From Deltaproteobacteria bacterium (lineage in GTDB: Bacteria > Desulfobacterota > Desulfobacteria > Desulfobacterales > GCA-2748835), in contig PDTL01000025.1 in the NCBI GenBank assembly GCA_002748835.1, forward strand, positions 1-59,410: DNA of 59,410 bases, read 5' to 3'. Below are positions 18,506 to 27,586 of this stretch, piece by piece (the stretch's first letter is position 1; each line of letters starts with the position of its first letter). Made by a program: the position numbers and the translations under genes. The notes beneath the pieces were generated by a model that worked only from the letters and a program-made list of their open reading frames with translations, was not told the origin of the DNA and did not search any database.

Positions 18506-19490
18506 CCACAGCGCGGGTCAGCCGGTTTTTCAGCTTCGGGATGCCGGATGCGGTGGCTGCGGAAATCCGCAGTACATCGGTTGGTCCCAATGCCGCGCAA
18601 AACTGATCCGCCAGGTTTTCAGCTTCCGGAAGGTCCATCTTATTCAGCACAATCAGCTGTTTTTTCTTCGGCAGTTCCGGACTGAAAGCGGCCAGTTCCG
18701 CGTTGATGATCCGGTATTGGCTGAGCGGGTCGTCAGGGGAAATGGCCGATGCGTCAATCAGGTGGAGCAGCAGACCGGTGCGTTCCACATGTTTTAAAAA
18801 ACGAATGCCCAGTCCCACGCCATCATGGGCCCCTTCGATCAGTCCGGGGATGTCGGCCACGGCAAACGGTTCGCCGAAATTGTTTTCAACCATGCCGATC
18901 ATGGGAGTGAGCGTGGTAAAGGGGTAGTTTCCGATTTTTGGCTTGGCAGCGGACAACCGGCGGATCAACGTGGATTTGCCGGCATTGGGAAATCCAATGA
19001 TGCCGACATCCGCCAGTAACTTCAATTCCAGCCTGAGCTGGAACATCTCGCCGGGTTCTCCCGGCTGTGCAAAGCGGGGTGCCCGATGGGTGGATGTGGC
19101 AAATTTTTTGTTTCCCTGCCCCCCCCGGCCGCCGCGTGCGATAACCAGCGTTTCATCCGTGCGGGTGAAATCTTTGATCAGCTCGCCGGTTTCCGCATCA
19201 TACACCTGTGTGCCGACAGGCAGCGCGACAACCCGGTCTTTTCCCTTTCGGCCGTATTTCTGCTGACCCTGACCGTGCCCGCCGTTCTCTGCTTTGATCA
19301 GCTGGGTGTATCTGAATTCCTGAAGCGTGCGGCTGGCAGTTGTCGCCTTTAGGATGACATTTCCACCATCACCGCCATCACCGCCGTCCGGCCCCCCGCG
19401 TTCAATAAACTTCTCACGCCGGAAACTGACACATCCGCGCCCGCCGTTGCCGGACTGGACGGTAACCGATGCTTCATCAATGAACTTCAC
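18468..19490 (-). CDS. obg: GTPase Obg/CgtA
   Basis: This ribosome-assembly GTPase acts on the large subunit. The glycine-rich Obg domain covers about residues 1-158, with repeated [10 protein letters not shown] and GGRGGQGN motifs. The G domain follows with [13 protein letters not shown] (G1), [10 protein letters not shown] (G3), NKMDL (G4) and SAAT (G5). At 340 residues it lacks a long C-terminal domain. It follows rpmA with a 4-base overlap, the standard rplU-rpmA-obg order. Confidence 0.97.
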   Translation of the reverse strand: MKFIDEASVTVQSGNGGRGCVSFRREKFIERGGPDGGDGGDGGNVILKATTASRTLQEFRYTQLIKAENGGHGQGQQKYGRKGKDRVVALPVGTQVYDAETGELIKDFTRTDETLVIARGGRGGQGNKKFATSTHRAPRFAQPGEPGEMFQLRLELKLLADVGIIGFPNAGKSTLIRRLSAAKPKIGNYPFTTLTPMIGMVENNFGEPFAVADIPGLIEGAHDGVGLGIRFLKHVERTGLLLHLIDASAISPDDPLSQYRIINAELAAFSPELPKKKQLIVLNKMDLPEAENLADQFCAALGPTDVLRISAATASGIPKLKNRLTRAVDAYHEHRKNNTV

Positions 19491-19741
19491 GCAGAATAAA
19501 CGCTCACTTTTTTCCGGGAACGTCCGAGGCGCTCATAGGTAACAACACCATCTGTCAGGGCAAACAAGGTGTAATCCTTGCCCATGCCCACGTTCTGACC
19601 CGGATGGATTTTGGTGCCGAGCTGACGAACAATGATGTTACCGGCAATGACCTGCTCGCCGCCATATTTTTTGATGCCGCGCCGCTGTCCGTTACTGTCG
19701 CGGCCGTTACGGGTGCTACCCCCGGCTTTTTTGTGTGCCAT
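19487..19741 (-). CDS. rpmA: Ribosomal protein bL27
   Basis: This 84-residue large-subunit protein near the peptidyl-transferase centre begins [20 protein letters not shown], the normal L27 N-terminus without the cleaved extension seen in Firmicutes. The start is the ATG at 19741. A longer in-frame ORF to 19990 runs into rplU sequence and is not real. It lies 40 bases downstream of rplU. Confidence 0.97.
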   Translation of the reverse strand: MAHKKAGGSTRNGRDSNGQRRGIKKYGGEQVIAGNIIVRQLGTKIHPGQNVGMGKDYTLFALTDGVVTYERLGRSRKKVSVYSA

Positions 19742-19781
19742 GAGAAAACTCCTTGAAAAAAACAGTGTTCGCGTTAGCGGA

Positions 19782-20093
19782 TTAGGCGTTGATACTGCTG
19801 ATCCGTACAGCGGTGTACGCCTGACGATGCCCCTGGGTCTTCCGGAAGCGCTTGCGTCTCTTGTACTTGAAAACGATAATCTTCTTGCCTTTTTCCTGTT
19901 CGACGATCTGACCGCGTACACTGCACCCTTCAAGCGCCGCCTTGTCAACGGTGAGGGCCTCACCATCGGCAACCAGACGGATGTCGTCAAAGGTCACTTC
20001 TTCTCCGACGGCGCCGGTGAGTTTCTCCACGCGTACGACATCTCCTTGTTCTACGCGATATTGCTTGCCGCCGGTACAAACGACTGCATACAT
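19782..20093 (-). CDS. rplU: Ribosomal protein bL21
   Basis: This 103-residue large-subunit protein has [25 protein letters not shown] at its N-terminus (shown in parts: [17 protein letters not shown] then DVVRVEKL) and a C-terminal [17 protein letters not shown]-binding segment typical of L21. GGGAGGA lies about 7 bases before the ATG. It is the first gene of a long reverse operon that appears to continue to the HsdR-N-like gene at 12901. Confidence 0.97.
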   Translation of the reverse strand: MYAVVCTGGKQYRVEQGDVVRVEKLTGAVGEEVTFDDIRLVADGEALTVDKAALEGCSVRGQIVEQEKGKKIIVFKYKRRKRFRKTQGHRQAYTAVRISSINA

Positions 20094-20139
20094 GCTGTGA
20101 TCCTCCCAAAATATGAATTCATCTCACATAAACTCAAGC

Positions 20140-20167
20140 ATTTTAATGAAATTTCTGACCTTGTCAA
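20140..20167 (-). promoter_or_regulatory. Sigma-70 promoter of the rplU operon
   Basis: On the minus strand, TTGACA (20162-20167) is followed after 16 bases by TAAAAT (20140-20145). It is 47 bases upstream of the rplU start codon. It would drive rplU-rpmA-obg and probably the proBA-nadD-rsfS-gpmI genes behind them. Confidence 0.65.
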
Positions 20168-20315
20168 GGGGAAAATGAAAAGGGGTCAGGATGCGGGGCG
20201 GCAGATCGGTGTCATATCATTTATAAAAAGGAAGGGGAAACAGGCCGCAAAACATGGCGTTTGCGTGAGGCTGACCGTGCTGGTCGGCGGGTCCGCATCG
20301 GGTGACATCGGCCGG

Positions 20316-21986
20316 TTATACCGGGGGTGTTATACCGCTGAAATGTGCGTTGAAGATGGCTACCTGCTCGTCCAGTACGGTCTTTAAAATCTGGATATCC
20401 GTCATGGGATTCATGAGAACACTGCGCAGCACCACACGTTTTTCATCCGGTGCGTCCGGGTGCTGGAAGGCGGTGCGTGAGACAAAACTTTTTCCGTTTT
20501 CCCGCTGAATCCGCTGAATGTTCCGGTTGATTTCGTTGAGCATCCGGTCAACGGCAATCCGCTGGTCCGCATCGTCTGTATCCAGGGCAGCCTTGAATGC
20601 CGGCGGACAGACCCGATAGGTCAGGATGTTGAGTTCCGGGGCTGAGGTCAGTTCAAACAGGGCATGTGCACGGATCAGGTCCGCAAATTCCCGGGCCAGC
20701 TCGATGCCATGATCAATGAGCAGGCCGTAACCTTTTCGGCCCATGATGTTGAGGGCACTGGCAAGAATCAGGGAATTGGCTTCCCGGGAGCCGGCAATGG
20801 ATTTGATACCGAGATCCACGCTGCCCCTGCGATTGACATAGTTGGCATGGTAGGCAATGGCGTTCATGTGTTCCGGATTCCGAAACATGACCATACCGCA
20901 CCCCATGGGCATATAGAACTGCTTGTGCCCGTCAATGGTGACCGAGTCCGCACGTTCCACACCAGAGAGGAGATGGGCGTACGTGTCGGACATGAGGGTG
21001 GGGCCGCCCCAGGCCGCATCAACGTGAAAGTGGATGTCATGGGCCTGGCAGATATCGGCCAGGCGGTGCAGATCGTCCACGCAGCCGGTTTCGGTGGATC
21101 CGGCAATTCCGATCACGGCAATGATTTTTGTGCGGGCAGACGGGGTTGTGTACGTTTCGATAGCCCTTTCCATTTCAGCAACATCGGTTCGGTTGTGTGC
21201 GTCCACGGCAATGGGAATGACATTTTTGTTTCCGATACCCAGGATGCCGGGGATTTTCCGAAGGGAGTAATGCCCCCGCCGGGACACGAGAATTACGGAC
21301 CGGTCCACATCATGGGCCGCATAGGCACGAATCAGCCCTTCGGCCTCGATGCCGTCAAACCCGTTGACAGGCCCGAATGCCCGATTCCGGGCCACCCACA
21401 GGGCGGTCATGTTAGCGGCTGTCCCGCCATCGGTGAACCCTCCCAGGGTGGTGGCCGTATTCTGGGCGTGGGTTGCGTAGAAATCCGCCGGTTTTTCGTA
21501 GATCAGGCGGTGAATCCGGGCAAGGGTCTGCCGTTCGAGAAGAGAGACGGCCTTGGATGTTTCCAGTTTGACCACGTTCTGGTTCAGTGCCGTGACAATC
21601 ACCTTGAGGGGCAGCATGAAAAACGGGATGGCAGAGGTCATGTGGCCGACAAAATACGGGGATGCCACATTCACCGCATTGGGTGCAAGGTCGTCAATGA
21701 TCTCCTTTATGACCCGGGAGAGTTTTTGTTCCGGCTGATCCGGGATCCGGGTGTCTGAAAAGGCCGTGGCCAGTTCTTTGAGGCTGGTCTGGGACGTGAT
21801 GCCCACATTGCGGCTGAGGAAATCATGGAGTTCGAAAATGATCTGCTCCATGTATTTCATCATCGCGCTCCGGCAGGTGTCGCTGTCCGGCTTGATAAAG
21901 GTCCGCATCAGGGAGGTCCAGTCCGCAGTGAATGACTGTTCCGGAAGAGCGGCTGTATATCGCGGTGCGCGTTTCATCACTGGCAT
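20316..21986 (-). CDS. PLP-dependent decarboxylase, PanP-like aspartate decarboxylase
   Basis: This group II PLP decarboxylase (glutamate/aspartate decarboxylase superfamily) has 556 residues. Visible features are TLGGFTDGGTAANMTALWVARN (parts: TLGGFTDGGTAAN, MTALWVARN), the HVDAAWGGPTL cofactor region, and the PLP-binding Lys in TIDGHKQFYMPMGCG. The pattern is most like PanP, the putative pyridoxal-dependent aspartate 1-decarboxylase that makes beta-alanine for pantothenate in organisms lacking pyruvoyl PanD. That assignment is inference; glutamate decarboxylase-like activity is the alternative. The N-terminal 25 or so residues are not conserved-looking, and the start could be at an internal ATG. 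It is a single gene with flanking gaps on both sides. Confidence 0.8.
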   Translation of the reverse strand: MPVMKRAPRYTAALPEQSFTADWTSLMRTFIKPDSDTCRSAMMKYMEQIIFELHDFLSRNVGITSQTSLKELATAFSDTRIPDQPEQKLSRVIKEIIDDLAPNAVNVASPYFVGHMTSAIPFFMLPLKVIVTALNQNVVKLETSKAVSLLERQTLARIHRLIYEKPADFYATHAQNTATTLGGFTDGGTAANMTALWVARNRAFGPVNGFDGIEAEGLIRAYAAHDVDRSVILVSRRGHYSLRKIPGILGIGNKNVIPIAVDAHNRTDVAEMERAIETYTTPSARTKIIAVIGIAGSTETGCVDDLHRLADICQAHDIHFHVDAAWGGPTLMSDTYAHLLSGVERADSVTIDGHKQFYMPMGCGMVMFRNPEHMNAIAYHANYVNRRGSVDLGIKSIAGSREANSLILASALNIMGRKGYGLLIDHGIELAREFADLIRAHALFELTSAPELNILTYRVCPPAFKAALDTDDADQRIAVDRMLNEINRNIQRIQRENGKSFVSRTAFQHPDAPDEKRVVLRSVLMNPMTDIQILKTVLDEQVAIFNAHFSGITPPV

Positions 21987-22322
21987 GGGTCTGATCCCCC
22001 TAACCGGCTGTAAATGCTAATGACCTGAAGCGGCATCCGGGGCGTCGGCGGGAGACGAGACCCTTTCCCGGATGGCCAGCACACAAAAAACAACGCATGC
22101 TAATCTGATTTTCACAAAAAATCAAGAGTGTTGACGGGAAAAAAGTGCGGTTCGCTCGCTGGTAACGGCAGTGGCTGGTGAATGCGCGGTTTTCATACCG
22201 GCGGTCTGTCTGCCGGGGAAACGGATGCAGCCGGATGACATCGGGTATGGCGTGGATTGTTTTTTAATATAACTAATTGTAATTAAAATATAAATATCGT
22301 TTTTGTGGGCGTGCATCTCTCC
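21987..22322. other. Intergenic gap upstream of the gerM-fusA-parAB run
   Basis: This stretch is between divergent genes. I see no credible ORF or RNA gene. It contains an AT-rich block (about 22258-22302) with repeated TAAT/ATTA runs just upstream of a strong promoter, which could act as an UP element or a binding site for a nucleoid protein. Confidence 0.4.
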
Positions 22323-22351
22323 TTGACATCTTTTAGCGTATGCCATACAAT
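22323..22351 (+). promoter_or_regulatory. Sigma-70 promoter of the gerM-fusA-parAB run
   Basis: TTGACA (22323-22328) is followed after 17 bases by TACAAT (22346-22351). It lies 95 bases upstream of the gerM-like start codon, downstream of an AT-rich block. Confidence 0.75.
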
Positions 22352-22446
22352 TCGGGACTCTGCACGCATGGCACGGCATTTCAGAGCTTTTTACGCATAC
22401 GCAGAAACGCGCCGTTCATGGCGTGCCGGATAAGGGGGCAGGACGT

Positions 22447-23010
22447 ATGAGACCCGTGTATCTGGCGGTACTTTCAGCCGTGATTCTGTCGGCAGGGGTC
22501 ACGGTCTGGCTGGCAACAATGGACCCGGACAGCGATCGCGGGGCGGGATCCGGTGGGGTTACGCTGCTGCCGGCTTCAGAACGTCCGGAAACGGCTTACC
22601 TTTATTTTTCTGATCCTGAGAATGTCTATCTGAGGGCAGAGGCCATGGCACTGCCGGTGTCCGGTACTTCCCTTGAACGAGGTCAGATGATTCTTGACAA
22701 ATTGATTGCCGGGCCGGCAAAAGGGGATCTCATCGGCACCCTTCCGCCGGGCACGGCGGTGCGGAATTTTTTTATCGATCCAGCGCAGCGCGTGGCCTAT
22801 GTTGATTTTACCGCCGCTGTTCGTGATGCACACCCCGGGGGGGGGCTTGCAGAAATGGCGACGGTCTATTCGGTGGTCAACTCGCTGGCCTTGAATCTGA
22901 CCGATGTGGACGCGGTCAAACTCCTGATTGACGGGTCTGATGCGGAATCCCTGGCCGGTCATATGGATCTGCGTTTTGCATTCCGGCCGGACGTGAACCG
23001 GGTCCGATGA
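22447..23010 (+). CDS. GerMN domain protein
   Basis: This 187-residue protein has one N-terminal hydrophobic segment (VYLAVLSAVILSAGVTVWL), which is a signal anchor or signal peptide, and a GerMN domain (about residues 45-180). The domain shows LPPGTAVRNFFID, VAYVDFTAAVRD and VYSVVNSLALNLTDVDAVKLLIDG. GerMN domains occur in cell-envelope proteins, first described in the spore germination protein GerM; the molecular role is not defined. I chose the ATG at 22447 because AGGA precedes it and the hydrophobic segment then sits at the N-terminus. It is the first gene after the promoter, 66 bases before the EF-G gene. Confidence 0.82.
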   Translation: MRPVYLAVLSAVILSAGVTVWLATMDPDSDRGAGSGGVTLLPASERPETAYLYFSDPENVYLRAEAMALPVSGTSLERGQMILDKLIAGPAKGDLIGTLPPGTAVRNFFIDPAQRVAYVDFTAAVRDAHPGGGLAEMATVYSVVNSLALNLTDVDAVKLLIDGSDAESLAGHMDLRFAFRPDVNRVR

Positions 23011-23076
23011 TACGTGCGGCCTGCCGGTGTACCTGTGCCGGGTACATGACCGGACGACTTTTTTAACAGAGGCACT

Positions 23077-25101
23077 ATGAAACAGATCAAACAGATTCGG
23101 AATATCGGCATTATTGCGCATATTGATGCCGGAAAAACAACGGTGACCGAGCGTATCCTTTATTATACGGGCCGTTCGTATAAAATCGGAGAAGTGCATG
23201 ACGGTGAAGCGGTCATGGACTGGATGGCAGATGAGCAGGAGCGGGGGATTACCATTACATCGGCGGTCACCACCTGCCAGTGGAAGGACGCGACCCTTCA
23301 GCTGATCGACACCCCGGGCCACGTGGATTTTACCATCGAAGTGGAACGCTCCCTGCGGGTGCTTGACGGCGCCATCGGCGTCTTCTGCGCGGTTGGCGGT
23401 GTGGAACCCCAGTCTGAGACCGTATGGCGGCAGGCAGATAAATATGCGGTTCCCAAAATTGCCTTTGTGAACAAGCTGGACCGTGTGGGGGCCGACTTCT
23501 ATGGCACGGTGGCCCAGATGAAAAGCAAGCTTGGTGCCGTGCCAGTGGTGGTGCAGATGCCGGTGGGTAGTGAAGACGGCTTTTCCGGGGTCATTGATCT
23601 CATCCGGATGCAGTACCTGACCTGGAAGGACGAGACCCTGGGGGCGGAAATGGAAATCGCTCGGATTCCGGATGCCCATGCAGAAGAAGCGGCGTATCGG
23701 CGCGAGGCGTTGATCGAGGCGGTGGCGGAAGTCGATGACGCGATTATGGAAGCCTATCTGGCGGAAGTGGAGATCAGTGAAGACGATCTGGTGGCGGCCA
23801 TCCGGCAGCTGACCACCAGCTTGAAAGGGGTGCCGGTCCTGTGCGGATCCGCGCTCAAAAACAAGGGCGTGCAGCCGCTTTTAGACGCCATCAGCGCCTA
23901 TTTGCCCAGTCCTGTGGACGTGGCAGGGATCCGGGGGGAAAACCCGGAAACCGGTGAAACCGTGGTCTGTACCCATTCGGAAAAGGATCCTCTGGCGGCA
24001 CTGATTTTCAAGGTGGCCATGATCGAAGGCCGCAAACTGTCCTATGCCCGCATTTATAGCGGTGTACTGAAGGCCGGCGAGGATGTGTTTAATCCGGTTT
24101 TAAAGAAAAAGGAAAAACTCGCCCGTATCCTGCGTATGCACGCCAATAAAAAGGAGCGGATTGATGCCGCCGGGCCGGGCAGTATCGTGGGGCTGGTGGG
24201 GTTGAAATTCTCCGGTACCGGGGATACGCTCTGCCAGGCGTCAGATCCGGTGGTGCTGGAAAAGATGGATTTCTATGAACCGGTTATCTCCATTGCCGTG
24301 GAGCCGAAAACCCATTCTGACCAGGAGAAACTCGATTCGGTTCTGGAAAAGTTTCTGGCTGAAGACCCCACCCTTCGGGTGCGCCTGGATGAAGATACCG
24401 GCCAGACCATTTTATCGGGCATGGGCGAGCTGCATCTTGAAGTCATTATCAGCCGGATGCTTCGGGAGTTCAATACCCAGGTGAATGTGGGCAAACCCCA
24501 GGTGATGTACCGGGAAAGCATCGGCGGTGCCGCATCCGCGTCTGTGCCCTTTGACCGGACCATTTCCGGTCAGCACCACTTTGGACAGGTCACCCTGAGC
24601 GTGGAACCGCTGGAGCGGGGGGCTGGCAATCTGTTCGTTTCCGCGCTTTCCGAAGATGCCCTTCCTGCTCACCTGGTGGCCTGTGTGGAAAAAGGGGTGC
24701 TGGAATCCTTGTCCAGCGGTTTTCTCATGGGCTATCCGGTAACCGATGTGCGCGTGACACTGACCGATGTCGCGTACCAGGAATCCGGCGCATCGGAGCT
24801 GGCCTATACGGTGAGTGCCTCCATGACCTGCAAGGACGCCATGTCCCAGGCAGATCCGTTTTTGCTCGAACCAATTATGGATGTGGAGGTATTTGTGCCA
24901 GAGGCCTATGTGGGGGATGTGATCGGCGACCTGAATGCCCGGGCCGGCAAGATCGAATCCATCGACCCCCGTACCGGGAGCCAGGTGGTGAATGCCTCTG
25001 TGCCCCTGTCAAGGATGTTTGGATATTCGACAGCCCTGCGTTCCGCGACCCAGGGCCGCGGAACGTTTTCCATGCAGTTTTCCCATTTTGACAAAAGCTG
25101 A
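23077..25101 (+). CDS. Elongation factor G, probable paralogue (EF-G2 type)
   Basis: This translational GTPase of 674 residues has [10 protein letters not shown] (G1), GITITSA (G2), DTPGHVDF (G3) and NKLDR (G4), followed by domains II-V. It ends with the [10 protein letters not shown] motif. Length is a little below the usual 690-700, and the gene is not in a str operon (no rpsL, rpsG or tuf nearby). The segment [16 protein letters not shown] resembles the second EF-G class of Deltaproteobacteria and spirochaetes (spdEFG type). It may therefore serve only one of the translocation or ribosome-recycling steps. AGAGGCAC lies upstream of the ATG. Confidence 0.88.
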   Translation: MKQIKQIRNIGIIAHIDAGKTTVTERILYYTGRSYKIGEVHDGEAVMDWMADEQERGITITSAVTTCQWKDATLQLIDTPGHVDFTIEVERSLRVLDGAIGVFCAVGGVEPQSETVWRQADKYAVPKIAFVNKLDRVGADFYGTVAQMKSKLGAVPVVVQMPVGSEDGFSGVIDLIRMQYLTWKDETLGAEMEIARIPDAHAEEAAYRREALIEAVAEVDDAIMEAYLAEVEISEDDLVAAIRQLTTSLKGVPVLCGSALKNKGVQPLLDAISAYLPSPVDVAGIRGENPETGETVVCTHSEKDPLAALIFKVAMIEGRKLSYARIYSGVLKAGEDVFNPVLKKKEKLARILRMHANKKERIDAAGPGSIVGLVGLKFSGTGDTLCQASDPVVLEKMDFYEPVISIAVEPKTHSDQEKLDSVLEKFLAEDPTLRVRLDEDTGQTILSGMGELHLEVIISRMLREFNTQVNVGKPQVMYRESIGGAASASVPFDRTISGQHHFGQVTLSVEPLERGAGNLFVSALSEDALPAHLVACVEKGVLESLSSGFLMGYPVTDVRVTLTDVAYQESGASELAYTVSASMTCKDAMSQADPFLLEPIMDVEVFVPEAYVGDVIGDLNARAGKIESIDPRTGSQVVNASVPLSRMFGYSTALRSATQGRGTFSMQFSHFDKS

Positions 25102-25183
25102 GGTGCGCGGAGACGGTCGGCCGGTGCCATGGCGGAAAACGACGCGGCCGTGTTTGGCGTAACCGAGGGGAAAGAACAGGATA

Positions 25184-25957
25184 ATGGCCCATATTATCTG
25201 CATTGCCAACCAGAAGGGGGGGGTGGGGAAAACCACGACAGCCATCAATCTGGCGGCGGCGCTGGCCGCTGCCGGCAAAAAAACCCTGTTGGTCGACTGC
25301 GATCCCCAGGCCAATGCCACCACCGGTTTGGGAGTCGATAAGGCCGGGCTTGACAAGACCCTCTATCACGGGCTGATCGGAGACATGAACGGATGCGATC
25401 TGGTGGTGGAGACCGATGTTCCCAAGCTGCATTTGATTCCGTCCCGGGTGGAGCTGATCGGCTTTGAAGTCGAGATGATGGGTGCGCTGGAACGTGAGAA
25501 GATTTTAAAGCATTTGGTGGAAGGGGTGGCGGGCGAGTATCCATATGTGCTGATCGATTGTCCGCCTTCGCTGAGCCTGCTCACCCTCAATGCCTTGACC
25601 GCAGCCGATGCCGTGCTGGTGCCCCTGCAGAGTGAATTCTACGCCCTTGAAGGCCTGGGGCAACTGCTCGACACAATTAAGCGGATCAAAAAAGGATTGA
25701 ATCCGGGATTGCGTATTCTCGGGATTCTGCTCACCATGTTCGATCAGCGGAACAACCTCTCCTACCAGGTGGCGGATGATGCGGAGCAGTATTTCAAAGA
25801 TGACGTGTTTCATACGCGGATTCCGCGGAATGTGCGGTTGAGTGAGGCGCCGAGTTTCGGGACCCCGATTCTGCATTATGACAAGGGATCAAAGGGAGCG
25901 AAAAGCTATACGGATCTGGCTCGGGAAGTCATGCAGCGATGCCGGAAATCGAACTAA
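25184..25957 (+). CDS. parA: Chromosome partitioning ATPase ParA/Soj
   Basis: This 257-residue Walker-type ATPase begins MAHIICIANQKGGVGKTTTA with the deviant Walker A motif KGGVGKTT. It also has DCDPQANATTG and LIDCPPSLSLLTLNA. Without an N-terminal DNA-binding extension it is of the short chromosomal Soj type. It works with ParB to segregate the origin region. It is 27 bases upstream of parB. I found no convincing parS site nearby. Confidence 0.96.
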   Translation: MAHIICIANQKGGVGKTTTAINLAAALAAAGKKTLLVDCDPQANATTGLGVDKAGLDKTLYHGLIGDMNGCDLVVETDVPKLHLIPSRVELIGFEVEMMGALEREKILKHLVEGVAGEYPYVLIDCPPSLSLLTLNALTAADAVLVPLQSEFYALEGLGQLLDTIKRIKKGLNPGLRILGILLTMFDQRNNLSYQVADDAEQYFKDDVFHTRIPRNVRLSEAPSFGTPILHYDKGSKGAKSYTDLAREVMQRCRKSN

Positions 25958-25984
25958 CGGGAGAGGGACAGTGCCGGAGGCGGG

Positions 25985-26878
25985 ATGGTAGAATCAAAAA
26001 AAAGTCGTCCGAATTCCAGTGATAAAGGCAGAAAAAAGAAAGTGCTGGGAAAGGGGATTGATGCCCTTATTCGCGAGGCAGGCACCGGAGCAGAGGATGC
26101 AGGGGGGTATCTAGCGTGTGATGTGGATCTGATCCTGCCCAACCGGTATCAGCCGCGCGTTGACTTTTCGGAAACAGAACTGGCGGAACTGGCCGAATCG
26201 ATTCGTGAGCAGGGAGTGATCCAGCCCCTGATTGTACGGAAAGACGGCAGCGGCTACGAACTGGTGGCTGGCGAGCGGCGGCTGCGCGCGGCCAAGCAGG
26301 TGGGGCTGGAGCGCGTTCCGGTGGTGGTCCGGGAATTTACCGATGCAGCCATGCTGGAAATCTCCATTGTGGAGAATGTCCAGCGGGAAAATCTGAATCC
26401 CATCGAGGAAGCAGAAGCCTATCACCGCCTGATACAGGAGTTTGACCTGACCCAGGAGGACGTGGCACTTCGTGTGGGGAAAAGCCGGTCTGCGGTGGCC
26501 AATTTTCTCCGACTGCTTCAGCTGCCCGAAGGCATCCGGGACAGCCTGCGGGCAGGCGACCTTTCCAACGGGCATGCACGGGCCCTGCTGAGTCTCGAGT
26601 CGGCGCCGATGCAGGAAAAGGTCCGGCAGATGATTTTAAACAGGCATCTTTCTGTCCGGCAGACCGAAGCGCTGGTGAAATCACTGAAAGCACCGATAAA
26701 AAAATCCGAACCGGCTGCTGAAACCGAAGCAGATCGCCACTTGAACGCAGTGATGAACGGGTTGTCTGAAAAATTCGGCACCCGGGTCTCCCTCCAGAAA
26801 AAAGGGGACGGCGGCCGGGTGGTCATTGATTTCTATTCGAGCGCTGACCTGGACCGGCTGCTTCGGCTGCTCGGTTGA
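25985..26878 (+). CDS. parB: Chromosome partitioning protein ParB/Spo0J
   Basis: This 297-residue ParB has a basic N-terminus with KVLGKGIDALI, the ParB/sulfiredoxin-like CTPase domain with YELVAGERRLRAAK and VENVQRENLNPIEEA, the helix-turn-helix region (QEDVALRVGKSRSAVANFLRLLQL), and the C-terminal dimer domain. It binds parS sites and clamps DNA in a CTP-dependent way. It is paired with parA. Chromosomal parAB usually lies near the origin, but dnaA, gidA and gidB are absent here. Confidence 0.96.
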   Translation: MVESKKSRPNSSDKGRKKKVLGKGIDALIREAGTGAEDAGGYLACDVDLILPNRYQPRVDFSETELAELAESIREQGVIQPLIVRKDGSGYELVAGERRLRAAKQVGLERVPVVVREFTDAAMLEISIVENVQRENLNPIEEAEAYHRLIQEFDLTQEDVALRVGKSRSAVANFLRLLQLPEGIRDSLRAGDLSNGHARALLSLESAPMQEKVRQMILNRHLSVRQTEALVKSLKAPIKKSEPAAETEADRHLNAVMNGLSEKFGTRVSLQKKGDGGRVVIDFYSSADLDRLLRLLG

Positions 26879-26944
26879 TCCGCCGGTCATGGCGTGCATA
26901 CGAGAAATCTGGGGGAATCTGCAGGGAGGCGTGGCTAAAGTTCC

Positions 26945-27364
26945 ATGAAAACAATCTGCGTCATTGACGGCCAGGGCGGTGGCATTGGCAGCACCATCAT
27001 CAAGCGGCTCAAAGAGCGTTTTGGTGAAACCGTGGTGATCCTCGGCGTGGGTACCAATGCCATTGCCACGGCCCAGATGCTCAAGGCCGCAGCCAACCGG
27101 GGCGCGTCAGGCGAGAATGCCATTGTTCGGACCGTGAGCCGGGTCGACGTGATTGTGGGTCCCATAGGGATCGCCTTTGCCCATGCCATGATGGGAGAGG
27201 TGACCCCGGTCATGGCGGAAGCGATTACCGGGGCTGCGGCGAAAAAGGTGCTGCTTCCCCTGACCCAGGAAAATATTGCCGTGGTCGGGGTGCAGGCCCT
27301 TCCCCTGCCGCGGCTCATCGACCTGATGCTCGACGAACACTTTGCAGACTGGAATCCCATCTGA
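26945..27364 (+). CDS. DUF3842 family protein
   Basis: This 139-residue protein starts MKTICVIDGQGGGIGSTIIK, a glycine-rich Rossmann-like nucleotide-binding loop characteristic of DUF3842. GANxNAIATAQMLKAAANRGA-type and ENIAVVGVQALPLPRLID segments follow. The function is unknown. It is followed closely by a CooT-like nickel protein and then the IspH-UbiA fusion, suggesting one transcriptional unit. Confidence 0.8.
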   Translation: MKTICVIDGQGGGIGSTIIKRLKERFGETVVILGVGTNAIATAQMLKAAANRGASGENAIVRTVSRVDVIVGPIGIAFAHAMMGEVTPVMAEAITGAAAKKVLLPLTQENIAVVGVQALPLPRLIDLMLDEHFADWNPI

Positions 27365-27388
27365 TTCCGTTGATGGAGGATTAGCCCC

Positions 27389-27586
27389 ATGTGTGAAGCC
27401 AATGCCTATCTGATACATGCGGATGGAACCGAAACCCTGCTCATGGAATCGGTCGACCGGGTGATCCCGGAAGCAGGGGGACTCCGGTTGATCAATATTT
27501 TCGGCGATCAGAAATGTCTGAAAGCCGCCATTCACTCCCTTTCCCTGGTCGATCATAAAGTGTATATCCAGAGTCTTGACACATGA
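27389..27586 (+). CDS. CooT family nickel-binding protein
   Basis: This 65-residue protein begins MCEANAYLIHADGTETLLME; CooT proteins start with Met-Cys-x-A and Cys2 is the nickel ligand in Rhodospirillum rubrum CooT. The later VIPEAGGLRLINIFGDQK and LSLVDHKVYIQ strands match the small beta fold. CooT aids maturation of Ni-carbon monoxide dehydrogenase. No CODH or other nickel enzyme is in the window, so its client is unknown. The GGAGGA ribosome site is clear. It overlaps the next gene by 4 bases (ATGA). Confidence 0.85.
   Translation: MCEANAYLIHADGTETLLMESVDRVIPEAGGLRLINIFGDQKCLKAAIHSLSLVDHKVYIQSLDT

Noticed and set aside
19487..19990. 167-residue ORF including L27
   Set aside because: The first half is rplU sequence read in the wrong frame; the true L27 start is 19741.
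20664..21758. 364-residue ORF antisense to the PLP decarboxylase
   Set aside because: It is a GC-driven shadow with no recognisable domain and no ribosome site.
22576..23679. 367-residue ORF antisense to the gerM and EF-G genes
   Set aside because: It spans two clearly coding forward genes and has no family features.
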